A stretch of DNA of 64,000 nucleotides from a virus. The notes under the pieces are model-generated. The model searched no databases, was not told the DNA's origin, and was given only the letters and a program-made list of their open reading frames with translations. The position numbers and the translations under genes were made by a program. The stretch lies in the IMG/VR virus record IMGVR_UViG_3300011113_000253, positions 1 to 64,000 of that record. One strand, written 5' to 3'. This document shows positions 28,837 through 36,320 of this stretch, in pieces; the first letter of the stretch is position 1; each line of letters begins with the position of its first letter.

Positions 28837-28859
28837 AAAACCTAAGTTATAGGTTTTTT
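28837..28859 (+). terminator. Hairpin terminator 1 after 28516 gene
   Basis: AAAACCTA (28837-28844) pairs perfectly with TAGGTTTT (28850-28857) around a 5-base loop, followed by TT. The stem is AT-rich, so it is modest alone. Confidence 0.55.
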
Positions 28860-28864
28860 ATTAG

Positions 28865-28895
28865 AAGCGGTGCATTTTTATGCACCGCTTTCTAT
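28865..28895 (+). terminator. Hairpin terminator 2
   Basis: AAGCGGTGCAT (28865-28875) pairs over 11 bases with ATGCACCGCTT (28880-28890), with a TTTT loop and a T-rich tail. It lies within an upstream in-frame extension of the next gene, showing that the ATG at 28870 is not the true start. Confidence 0.75.
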
Positions 28896-28898
28896 TTA
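28892..28898 (+). promoter_or_regulatory. CTATTTA motif, putative late promoter
   Basis: TTTCTATTTATG follows the strong hairpin immediately and lies 25 bases before ATG 28924. AAAGGA at 28906-28911 is the likely ribosome-binding site. Confidence 0.55.
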
Positions 28899-28923
28899 TG
28901 TATGTAAAGGAAAATTATTAATC

Positions 28924-29583
28924 ATGGTACTAACTGAAACTAAATTAAGATCTGTTATAAGAGAAGAATTACAACAATACTTAATTGAACAAGGATTTTT
29001 ACAAAGAATAGGTTCTGGTATAAAATCTGCTTATCAAAAATTAACTGGTGGCGGTCAAACTTCTACAGCACAAGCTCAAACAACACCTTCTGCGGCACCA
29101 CCAGTTAATCCAAATGTTGCTAAACAAGTTAGAGATCAAAAAATAATTGATAGACAAAAAAGAGGCGAATACGGGCCTACAATACAGTCTGGTCAAGACA
29201 TAGTGAAAGCAAGACGCTATTATTTGCAATTATTAAATACAGGTAAAAAAGAACAAGCAATAAGAGAAATTTTTAACAACTTGACCGCTAACATAACACA
29301 TAGAAAAGATAGAGCCGAAACTTTAAATTCTAATGAAATTGCAATTTATAAAAAATTTATTACAAACATTGAAAATAAATTAAAAAATGTTGTTAAAGAA
29401 AATGAACAGCAAATACAAACAATTATTCCGACAGCCTTGTTAGGAGGTTATTTATCGGTACTTTACAATGAGATAATTAATAATAAACTTATGACAATTG
29501 AAGAATTTAAACGTATAATGAACATAACAGACATTAGTTTACAATTTGAAAAATTAAAGAAACTTATAACAGGAAATCAATGA
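28924..29583 (+). CDS. Shared-helix protein, unknown function
   Basis: The start at 28924 (MVLTETKLRSVIREELQQYL) is preferred over an in-frame ATG at 28870 because the latter would translate through the terminator hairpin. The 219-residue protein has the shared helix ending YLIE (L-I-E), then a Gln/Thr/Ala/Pro-rich linker (about 40-70) and a helical basic C-terminal domain. A weakly hydrophobic stretch, IQTIIPTALLGGYLSVLYN, lies near residue 170. It is coupled by ATGA to the next gene. Confidence 0.6.
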   Translation: MVLTETKLRSVIREELQQYLIEQGFLQRIGSGIKSAYQKLTGGGQTSTAQAQTTPSAAPPVNPNVAKQVRDQKIIDRQKRGEYGPTIQSGQDIVKARRYYLQLLNTGKKEQAIREIFNNLTANITHRKDRAETLNSNEIAIYKKFITNIENKLKNVVKENEQQIQTIIPTALLGGYLSVLYNEIINNKLMTIEEFKRIMNITDISLQFEKLKKLITGNQ

Positions 29584-29999
29584 ATTCAAATGATTTAAAG
29601 AAAACACTTCGTCCTCTTGTAAAACAATTGGTCAAAGAAGCAATGCAAGAAGAGTTATCAACTGTAATAAGTGAGATAATAAAGCAAACTTCTTCTACAC
29701 AAATTGTTGAACAAAGACAACAAGCTCAACCTGTAATCAATAAACAATTACAAGAACAAAGAGCAGCAGAAAAACAAAAACAAATAGAAGAAAGAAGAAA
29801 AAGATTAGAAGAGTTTAGTAAGAATTCTTTTGGTGGTTTAAACCTATTTGAAGGTACCACACCCGCACCACCACCAAGAGATACAGGAGCAGCGGCAGAG
29901 GCTGTAGCTTCTCCTTTGGCTGGTGTTGATCCAAGTGACTCTGGTGTTGACATTTCTGGTTTACTTAGAATGACGGGTGGTTGGAAACAGATAAAATGA
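29580..29999 (+). CDS. Helical Gln-rich protein, divergent shared-helix type
   Basis: The 139-residue product starts in an ATGA overlap. Its beginning, MNSNDLKKTLRPLVKQLVKE, followed by AMQEELS, keeps the amphipathic Leu/Val and Lys/Glu spacing of the shared helix but lacks the L-T-E start. A coiled coil rich in Gln, Glu and Arg follows (about 45-85). Then comes a Pro/Ala/Gly linker and a short C-terminal motif, DSGVDISGLLRMTGGWKQIK. The neighbours on both sides carry the full helix. Function unknown. Confidence 0.55.
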   Translation: MNSNDLKKTLRPLVKQLVKEAMQEELSTVISEIIKQTSSTQIVEQRQQAQPVINKQLQEQRAAEKQKQIEERRKRLEEFSKNSFGGLNLFEGTTPAPPPRDTGAAAEAVASPLAGVDPSDSGVDISGLLRMTGGWKQIK

Positions 30000-31036
30000 A
30001 AATCTTAACAGAACAACAAGTAAGACAAGTTATTCGCGAAGAACTTGAACAGTATCTTGTAAAAGAAGGTTTGATGAATCTTTCGGGTTTTAAGTTTTTC
30101 AAAAATCTTGCATTACCAGGAATTTTAATTGCTACAATTTTAAATTCTTTTGTTCAAACAGGCACTCAAGCTGCACAAGGCTTTGAATCCTTAAAACCAG
30201 ATCAACAACAAGTAGTTAAAGATGTGCAAACAATTGATGATTTATTAGATCAAGTTGGGATGAAAAGAGAAATACTTAAAGAATTAGAAAACCAATTAGA
30301 AAAAAAAGATCTTCAAAAAGCTGGTATTTTGTTCCAACAATTAAAAGAAAAACAAAAACAAATAATTAACGCTAAGACACCAGAAGAAAAAGAAAGATTA
30401 GAAGCTGAGAAAAGTAAAATCTTTAGCTCTAATAATTTTGAAGATCAAGAACAATTAAATAGATTTTTAGAAACAGGCAAAACAATTTTTAGATTTATAG
30501 AAAATGCTAAACCAGAAGAATTAGAAGCAGTTGGTAATTTAGATACAGAACAAGCATTATTAAAATTACAAGCTAAAGCAGCTAATTATGCTGTATCTTC
30601 TGGCGGCAGATCAAAGTTACTTGCAAGTTCTATTTCTAATGATTTAATAGCAATCAAAAATTATGTTTTAGAAACAGATTCTTCAATAGCACAAAATCCA
30701 AATGTTAAATCAAGTTTTGACATTGCATTGGCATACATACTAGACAAATACGGTGATGAAATTTTTAAATCAGATACTGTTGGCGATTCAAGTAAAATAA
30801 CTCCAATTGAAGTTATTGAATTTTTATCTAATAAAGGCGAGGTTGAATCAGAATTATTAAAATACTTTACAAAAGAAGGTTATGAATCATACAAGATAGG
30901 TCTTGAAGATGATCCAAATTATTTTATTACAAAAGATAAAGCACTACAATTAGCTTCTGGAATAAAATCGGTACAAGAAAATAAAATAAATAAACTAAGA
31001 CAAAGACTAAATGAATTGAGAGGTGTTTATGTCTAA
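29996..31036 (+). CDS. Shared-helix protein, large helical
   Basis: The ATG at 29996 in an ATGA overlap is preferred to the upstream TTG at 29981. The 346-residue protein begins MKILTEQQVRQVIREELEQY followed by LVKEG, then a hydrophobic helix (FFKNLALPGILIATILNSFV, about 30-50) and long charged helices with coiled-coil character (about 70-140). A hydrophobic segment after the tag, as in the 62401 protein, may suit a protein that interacts with a membrane after ejection. It overlaps the bS21 gene by eight bases. Confidence 0.6.
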   Translation: MKILTEQQVRQVIREELEQYLVKEGLMNLSGFKFFKNLALPGILIATILNSFVQTGTQAAQGFESLKPDQQQVVKDVQTIDDLLDQVGMKREILKELENQLEKKDLQKAGILFQQLKEKQKQIINAKTPEEKERLEAEKSKIFSSNNFEDQEQLNRFLETGKTIFRFIENAKPEELEAVGNLDTEQALLKLQAKAANYAVSSGGRSKLLASSISNDLIAIKNYVLETDSSIAQNPNVKSSFDIALAYILDKYGDEIFKSDTVGDSSKITPIEVIEFLSNKGEVESELLKYFTKEGYESYKIGLEDDPNYFITKDKALQLASGIKSVQENKINKLRQRLNELRGVYV

Positions 31037-31307
31037 GCAAAATACTCACGTTAATGTGAGAGTTAAAGAAAAGAAAGGTGAACCATTTGAGAGAATGGTC
31101 AAAAGATTCTTGAAAAAAGTTAAAAAAGAAAGAATCATAGAACAAGTAAAAGAAAGACGTTATTATGAAAAACCATCTGTAACAAAAAGAAAAGAAAAAC
31201 TTGCTGGTATTGCTAGATGGAAAAAAGCAGAAGCTGAGAAAAAACAGAAAGAATTGCAAAAAGAATCTAATTATAATAAACGTTTTGAAAAGAAAAAGGA
31301 AAACTAA
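31029..31307 (+). CDS. rpsU: Ribosomal protein bS21 homolog
   Basis: The 92-residue basic protein matches bS21 along its core. VRVKEKKGEPFERMVKRFLK corresponds to E. coli IKVRENEPFDVALRRFKR, and EQVKERRYYEKPSVTKRKEK corresponds to [20 protein letters not shown]. A Lys/Glu-rich tail extends it beyond the 71-residue E. coli protein. bS21 binds the 30S platform near the anti-Shine-Dalgarno region and assists initiation. Phage copies are known and thought to bias host ribosomes. The ATG at 31029, five bases after GAGAGG, is chosen over GTG 31023. It lies among virion genes, so it may be made late. Confidence 0.88.
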   Translation: MSKQNTHVNVRVKEKKGEPFERMVKRFLKKVKKERIIEQVKERRYYEKPSVTKRKEKLAGIARWKKAEAEKKQKELQKESNYNKRFEKKKEN

Positions 31308-31309
31308 AA

Positions 31310-31744
31310 ATGTCAGCTAACTATCCTTATGGTGTAGGTATAAGCAATGTAGGTTCATATCAAGTTTCTGGTATACCTTATGCTACATCAAGTCTTGCAG
31401 TTCCATCAAGTGCAGGTACTCCAACAGAAGTAACTTTCCCAGATGTAACTCAAAGAATCTTTGTATCTAACATAAATACTGCTTCACCATTGAGAGTTGG
31501 TTTTTCATCCAATGGTGTAAAAGGAACAAATTATTTTATAATTCCTGCCGCAACAACTACAACAGTTTTTCCAACACAAGAGTTTAGAGTAAAAGTATCA
31601 TCAATTTTTATTTTATCAAACACAACAACACCAACAAGTGCTTCTGTGTTTGCTGAACTATCAAACATAGGTACAATACATTTACAAAACTCTGGCCCTA
31701 ATGGTGTTGGTAATAACTGGTCTGGTTCTATAGGGGTAGGATAA
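31310..31744 (+). CDS. Small beta-rich virion protein
   Basis: The 144-residue protein starts MSANYPYGVGISNVGSYQVS and continues as Ser/Thr/Gly-rich beta strands (VTFPDVTQRIFVSNINTASP, FRVKVSSIFILSNTTTPTSA, VFAELSNIGTIHLQNSGPNG). The N-terminus resembles a common marine-phage structural protein I remember as unassigned, usually beside tail fibres. It precedes the large fibre gene by one base and is likely an adaptor or decoration protein. Confidence 0.6.
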   Translation: MSANYPYGVGISNVGSYQVSGIPYATSSLAVPSSAGTPTEVTFPDVTQRIFVSNINTASPLRVGFSSNGVKGTNYFIIPAATTTTVFPTQEFRVKVSSIFILSNTTTPTSASVFAELSNIGTIHLQNSGPNGVGNNWSGSIGVG

Positions 31745-31745
31745 A

Positions 31746-34151
31746 ATGAGTAGATTTGGTTGGGCTTATGTAAATTCTGAAATGACAGGGGCTGTAGCAA
31801 ACGGCCCAGACAAATCTATTCAATTTGCTTCTGGTTCTTCTCAAAAAATTTCTGGAAGTTCAAATTTAACTTTTGATTATACTACGAATACTTTATACCT
31901 AACTGGTACTTTAAGAGCAGATACATTAATTGTTTCTGCTTCCCAAATATTAAAATCTGGTTCAACAATATTTGGTGATAGTGTAGGAGACACACACCAG
32001 TTTACTGGTTCAGTTTATGTAGCTGGTATTGTTTCATCATCAACTGGTATACAAACCGCTGGTGCGATAACAAGTAATGGTGTTGTTTCATCTTCTACTG
32101 GTATACAAACTGCTGGTGCAATAACAAGCCAATCTATTGTTTCTTCGTCACTAGGGTTTCAAACAAATACAACAGTTCAAGCAGCAGGAAACATAACATC
32201 GCAAGGCATTATTTCTTCTTCTAATGGTTTTCAAACAAATTCAACAATTGATGCTGTAGGTAACATAAGAACAACTACTGGTGACCTTTCTTCTTCTCTT
32301 GGCATACAAACTGCTGGATTTTTAACTGTTGCTGGTGCTGGAACAATAAAAGGTGGATTAACCGTAACTGGTTCTTCTTTTGTTCAAGCACTTTCTTCAT
32401 CTGGTCAAATACAAGCAGCATCTTTTGCTGGTAATGGTCTTAACATTACAGGTGTTCAAGCCTATAATGTTGATGGCTCTGGTAATGATTGGTCAATACA
32501 ATTTAAAAATGGACTAACTGGAACTTTAACAGGTTCATCTAATTTGTTATTTAGCGGAAGTACTTTAACATTAACTGGTTCTATTCTTATGTCTGGTACA
32601 GCTTACATAAGTGAAACTGATTACATAGATTTTGATGTTTCTGCTTCAATACCATCATATAAAAATGGTAGAGTATTTTATGATACGGATACAGGTGATT
32701 TAGCTTATTATTTAACTTATGGTAATCAAAAACTTCAAATAGGTCAACAAACCGTAGTAAAAGTTAAAAACTCAAGTGGTTCCCCAATTTCTAAAGGAAA
32801 ACTTGTTCATATTATAGGTGGTGTTGGAAATAATCCATTAATTGCCACAGCAAGTTGGGAGAATGATTCAAATTCTGCAAATACATTAGGTATGTTAATG
32901 AGTACCGTAGCACATAATGATTTTGGTTATGTTTTATTGAATGGTGTTATTACAGATGTAAATACTGATCCTGCAACTTTTACCGCTGGTCAAGTTATTT
33001 ACCTTTCATCAAGTGGTGACTATACTGCTACCACACCAGTTGCACCAAAACATACAGTAAGGATTGGTGAAGTTGTTAGGGCACATGCAGTAGTAGGATC
33101 TATATTTATTAAGATAGATAATGGTTATGAACTTGATGAACTACACAATGTTTATATCTCTGGTCCATCTGAAGGTGATTTATTAGTTTATGATAACACT
33201 AATCAATATTGGAAAAACAATAAAGTATTATCTGGTTCTTATGTTGTAAGTGGAACATTAACTGTTTCTGGTGCTGCTACAATAAGAAGTGGACTAACTG
33301 TAACTGGTTCTTCATTTGTTCAAGCACTTTCATCATCTGGTCAAATACAAGCAGCATCTTTAAGAGGTGATGGTCTTAACATAACTGGAATTCAAGGTTC
33401 TAATGTTAGTGGTGTTGGAGATGATTGGACTGTACAACTTAAAAATGGAAGTACTGGAACTTTAACTGGTTCTAGTTTATTAAAATTTGATGCATCTGCT
33501 GCGACAAAAACATTAGCTGTTGTTGGCGATATAACAGCTACTAATATATCAGCTTCAACATTAATACAAGCAGGTAATTTTGCTGGAAATGGATTTTCTA
33601 TTACTGGCATACAAGGAACAAACGTATCAGCAATTGGTGCAAATGGGTCTGTACAATACAAGCATACAACTGGTGTTTTAACTGCTTCTAATAATTTAAC
33701 ATTTGATAATGGAACAAATACATTATTTATAACAGGAACAATAAATACTTCAACTGCTTCGATTGGCGTAGCATCAGTTAGCGGATTTACTACACTAGGC
33801 ACAACTTACGAAAGGGTATTGTTAACGTCCTCTATACCAGCAACAGTAACATTTGATACATCAACTAGATCAACAATGTACATAAATAACCCACCAGCAA
33901 ACTTTACATTAAACTTTACAAACGTTGCTACAACCGACCAAAGAGTGTCGGCGTATAATGTTGTAATTTCTCAAAGTGGTACACCTTACTCCGCTTCATC
34001 TGTTCAAGTTAATTCTACAGCTTCATCAGTTAAATGGTCTAACGCTGTTGTACCTGCTGGTACTGCAAACAGACACGATATATATGGTTTTAGTTTAATA
34101 AGATCTGGTAGTACTTGGGTTACATTAGGACAATTAAGTTCTTTCGGATAA
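31746..34151 (+). CDS. Tail fibre protein with internal repeats
   Basis: The 801-residue protein is Ser/Thr/Gly/Ala-rich with fibre-like repeats. An N-terminal unit, KSIQFASGSSQKISGSSNLT, recurs in modified form about every 230-400 residues, ending in F-D-x-x-T-N-T-L-x-x-T-G-T. Residues about 95-200 carry roughly 18-residue units of the type VSSSTGIQTAGAITS. A central globular insertion (VVKVKNSSGSPISKGKLVHI to KHTVRIGEVVRAHAVVGSI) is of a kind seen in phage tail fibres. The C-terminus resembles a receptor-binding beta domain. Role: host adsorption. Confidence 0.75.
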   Translation: MSRFGWAYVNSEMTGAVANGPDKSIQFASGSSQKISGSSNLTFDYTTNTLYLTGTLRADTLIVSASQILKSGSTIFGDSVGDTHQFTGSVYVAGIVSSSTGIQTAGAITSNGVVSSSTGIQTAGAITSQSIVSSSLGFQTNTTVQAAGNITSQGIISSSNGFQTNSTIDAVGNIRTTTGDLSSSLGIQTAGFLTVAGAGTIKGGLTVTGSSFVQALSSSGQIQAASFAGNGLNITGVQAYNVDGSGNDWSIQFKNGLTGTLTGSSNLLFSGSTLTLTGSILMSGTAYISETDYIDFDVSASIPSYKNGRVFYDTDTGDLAYYLTYGNQKLQIGQQTVVKVKNSSGSPISKGKLVHIIGGVGNNPLIATASWENDSNSANTLGMLMSTVAHNDFGYVLLNGVITDVNTDPATFTAGQVIYLSSSGDYTATTPVAPKHTVRIGEVVRAHAVVGSIFIKIDNGYELDELHNVYISGPSEGDLLVYDNTNQYWKNNKVLSGSYVVSGTLTVSGAATIRSGLTVTGSSFVQALSSSGQIQAASLRGDGLNITGIQGSNVSGVGDDWTVQLKNGSTGTLTGSSLLKFDASAATKTLAVVGDITATNISASTLIQAGNFAGNGFSITGIQGTNVSAIGANGSVQYKHTTGVLTASNNLTFDNGTNTLFITGTINTSTASIGVASVSGFTTLGTTYERVLLTSSIPATVTFDTSTRSTMYINNPPANFTLNFTNVATTDQRVSAYNVVISQSGTPYSASSVQVNSTASSVKWSNAVVPAGTANRHDIYGFSLIRSGSTWVTLGQLSSFG
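32031..32340 (+). repeat. Degenerate 54-base tandem repeats in fibre gene
   Basis: Two well-matched 54-base units (starting at 32031 and 32085) and about three looser ones encode VSSSTGIQTAGAITS-like 18- to 25-residue steps. The pattern suggests repeat expansion in a fibre shaft. Confidence 0.7.
32364..32424 (+). repeat. 61-base direct repeat, copy 1
   Basis: Matches 33300-33360 at 59 of 61 bases by eye, encoding TVTGSSFVQALSSSGQIQAA. The similarity continues more weakly downstream. Confidence 0.85.
33300..33360 (+). repeat. 61-base direct repeat, copy 2
   Basis: Second copy of the 32364-32424 repeat, 936 bases downstream in the same reading frame. Recombination between the copies would remove 312 codons without a frameshift. 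Confidence 0.85.
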
Positions 34152-34154
34152 CAG

Positions 34155-34667
34155 ATGTTAGGTAGACTTTCTTCAATTGTTGGACCATTAGGTAACCATC
34201 CAAAATCAAGAATAGGTTATAGATATTATCGTTTTAATACTACAAAAATTAGAGATAAAACAGCAGATCCAGCAAATGCAGAAGGTATTGTTCAAGTAAG
34301 CCAATTTGAGCTTATGTATTCTGGTGGATTTTTAAGCTATAGTGGCGCATCTGCTACTAATCCAGGTGGTACAAATCCAGCAGGCGAAGAACCAGATAAA
34401 GGGATAGATGGTTCTGTTGAAACAAAATGGTTGGATAGTAGTAATCGTGCTACTAGATCTTTAGTTATAGATTTTGGTTCTATTAGATTTGCAGATGCAT
34501 TCAGATTTGCTACAGGTAATGATGTAGACGGTAGAGATCCAGTTAGATGGACTGTGGATGGAAGTAATGATAACTCTAATTGGACTACATTACACTCTCA
34601 GTCTACAGACGCTTCAATAACTACAAGTAGAAAAACATACACTCAAATATTTTACTTTACAGCATAA
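34155..34667 (+). CDS. F5/8 type C (discoidin)-like adhesin domain protein
   Basis: The 170-residue protein looks like a single galactose-binding-like domain: YRYYRFNTTKIRDKTADPAN near the start, VSQFELMYSGG, then GSVETKWLDSSNRATRSLVI with FGSIRFADAFRFATGND, and DPVRWTVDGSNDNSNWTTLH. The last block is the W-x-V-x-G-S-N-D strand typical of F5/8C domains, which bind sugars on cell surfaces. It sits immediately after the fibre gene and is a good candidate for a receptor-binding tip or collar adhesin. Confidence 0.7.
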   Translation: MLGRLSSIVGPLGNHPKSRIGYRYYRFNTTKIRDKTADPANAEGIVQVSQFELMYSGGFLSYSGASATNPGGTNPAGEEPDKGIDGSVETKWLDSSNRATRSLVIDFGSIRFADAFRFATGNDVDGRDPVRWTVDGSNDNSNWTTLHSQSTDASITTSRKTYTQIFYFTA

Positions 34668-34680
34668 AATACATTTAAAT

Positions 34681-34687
34681 CTATTTA
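34681..34687 (+). promoter_or_regulatory. CTATTTA motif, putative late promoter
   Basis: AATCTATTTATAG ends six bases before ATG 34694, with no Shine-Dalgarno sequence between. Confidence 0.45.
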
Positions 34688-34693
34688 TAGTTA

Positions 34694-35659
34694 ATGGCAC
34701 GCCAAAAAAAATCTAATACTGCTTGGAATCAACCAGCAACTCCACCACCACCTTTATTTACAGGTGAAAAAGAACGCAATCTTGTTAAACAAGTCAATGA
34801 CGAAATTATTGAAAGAGTCATTGGTCAACAGATTGCGTATTTTGCTATTGACATTGATCGTTCAAATTTTCATCCTCTTTATGGTGAAGCAATACAAAAA
34901 ACATTTCTTCCACCAGTTAGAGTTTATGCTCTTGTTAAATGGGAAGGTCAAACACAACTATTCACACAAAATATTGGTATAGATAAAGCAACATCTATAG
35001 AGATTCACTTTCACAAAAAACGCTTGACAGAAGACCAAGATTTGTTTGTTCGTGAAGGTGATTTTGTTTTATATGGTGACCGTTATTATGAAATAGTTTC
35101 TACAGCAGAACCAAAACAATTGTTTGGACAAGTAGAAAATAAATTTGAAATTGTTGCTAAATGTCAAAGGGCAAGAGAAGGAATGTTTAATCCTCAATTT
35201 ATTGCAGACACTATTCCAACAACAAGAGTTACAACTTCTACTTCTACTGGTTCTTCGTCAACATATACAAACCCATCTACAATTACTGTTGGTGGTTTGA
35301 TAGTTAATAATAACACAACTACAAATACTTTAACAGTATCATCAACTTCTACATTTAATGGTGCAATAGTTTATGGAAATGTTTTAGTTTCTGGAAGTTA
35401 TAATGTTCTTTCAACCGACTATTTAATTGGAGTTAATACAACTTCTGCAACAGCTTCAATTACTTTGCCTTCAACCACAACAACAACTGCTGGAAGAACA
35501 ATAATAATTAAAGATGAAACAGGTAATGCTACTACCAACCCAATTCACGTATCAGCATCATCTGGAGAAACTATTGATGGTTTGTCTGTATTCACTATAG
35601 ATTCTGATCATGGTGCAATTATTATCTATTGCACTTCAACTGGCTGGCACGTAGCATAG
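34694..35659 (+). CDS. Connector-like N-terminal domain fused to fibre-type C-terminal module
   Basis: Of 321 residues, about 1-165 form a soluble domain unlike the neighbours: KERNLVKQVNDEIIERVIGQ, SNFHPLYGEAIQKTFLPPVR, EIHFHKKRLTEDQDLFVREG, DFVLYGDRYYEIVSTAEPKQ, LFGQVENKFEIVAKCQRARE. The D-F-V-x-Y-G-x-x-Y-Y-E-I pattern recalls head-closure or neck proteins (gp14-like), but this is tentative. After a Thr/Ser linker, residues about 225-321 are a fibre-type module (YLIGVNTTSATASITLPSTT to SGWHVA) shared with the next two genes. A neck-attached fibre or whisker-type role would fit. Confidence 0.6.
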   Translation: MARQKKSNTAWNQPATPPPPLFTGEKERNLVKQVNDEIIERVIGQQIAYFAIDIDRSNFHPLYGEAIQKTFLPPVRVYALVKWEGQTQLFTQNIGIDKATSIEIHFHKKRLTEDQDLFVREGDFVLYGDRYYEIVSTAEPKQLFGQVENKFEIVAKCQRAREGMFNPQFIADTIPTTRVTTSTSTGSSSTYTNPSTITVGGLIVNNNTTTNTLTVSSTSTFNGAIVYGNVLVSGSYNVLSTDYLIGVNTTSATASITLPSTTTTTAGRTIIIKDETGNATTNPIHVSASSGETIDGLSVFTIDSDHGAIIIYCTSTGWHVA

Positions 35660-35667
35660 GATTTTAA

Positions 35668-36234
35668 ATGGCTTATAAAGTTATCAAAGGTAAAAATAGA
35701 GTTACTGGTAGTCAAACTTTTATTGACGCACTATCTGGTTCTATAATCTCAGCTTCTTTTTTTGTAGGTAATGGTTCTTTATTAACAAACATTGCTGGTG
35801 GTGGTTCTGCAACTGGTGGTGGTCCTTTAACGGCAATACAATTTAAGACAGGATCTGCTGGAGAAATAAGTGGTTCTTCCGATCTATTGTTTGATTATAC
35901 AATACCAAAGTTTACCGCTAATTCTGGTTTTGTTGTAAGAAGAACTACAACATCTGGTAATTTGTCAATAACTGCTGCACAAAACATAATTGGTGTAAAT
36001 ACAGCTACTGCTACAGCGAGCATAACTTTAACTCTTCCAAACGCTTCTACTCTTTCTGACGGTCAAATGTTTATTGTAAAAGACGAAGGAGGAATGGCAG
36101 ACACTTATACAATTACTTTAAGTTGTTCTGTTTCTGGTCAAACAATTGATGGAGAAGGAACAGTAGTTATTGAGTCACCGTACTCAGCAGTAAATATTTA
36201 TTCAAATGGGTCAAATAAATACTTCATATACTAG
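35668..36234 (+). CDS. Short fibre protein
   Basis: The 188-residue product has an N-terminal anchor (MAYKVIKGKNRVTGSQTFID), a Gly-rich hinge and the repeat unit AIQFKTGSAGEISGSSDLLF also present in the 31746 protein. Its C-terminal 95 residues (NIIGVNTATATASITLTLPN to SNKYFIY) are homologous to the end of the preceding protein. It may be a separate short fibre or a subunit assembling with its neighbours. A terminator follows. Confidence 0.65.
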   Translation: MAYKVIKGKNRVTGSQTFIDALSGSIISASFFVGNGSLLTNIAGGGSATGGGPLTAIQFKTGSAGEISGSSDLLFDYTIPKFTANSGFVVRRTTTSGNLSITAAQNIIGVNTATATASITLTLPNASTLSDGQMFIVKDEGGMADTYTITLSCSVSGQTIDGEGTVVIESPYSAVNIYSNGSNKYFIY

Positions 36235-36261
36235 ACCAGCACACTACTTACTAATGTAGCG

Positions 36262-36304
36262 CATAACTTAAATTTAATTGTTTAGTTATGTGTCTTTTTT
36301 TTTA
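36262..36304 (+). terminator. Terminator between fibre genes
   Basis: CATAAC (36262-36267) pairs with GTTATG (36285-36290), and TAAA/TTTA extends the stem after a bulge; a run of at least eight T follows (from about 36295). It lies inside an upstream extension of the next frame, which supports the later start at 36321. Confidence 0.6.
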
Positions 36305-36320
36305 TAGGAGACAAAATAAC

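Noticed and set aside
28870-28923. Upstream in-frame ATG for the 28924 gene
   Set aside because: Translation from 28870 would pass through the terminator hairpin and the promoter-like motif; the shared helix begins exactly at 28924.
33392-33802. 136-codon minus-strand frame in the fibre gene
   Set aside because: Shadow of repetitive Thr/Gly/Ser codons in the fibre frame.
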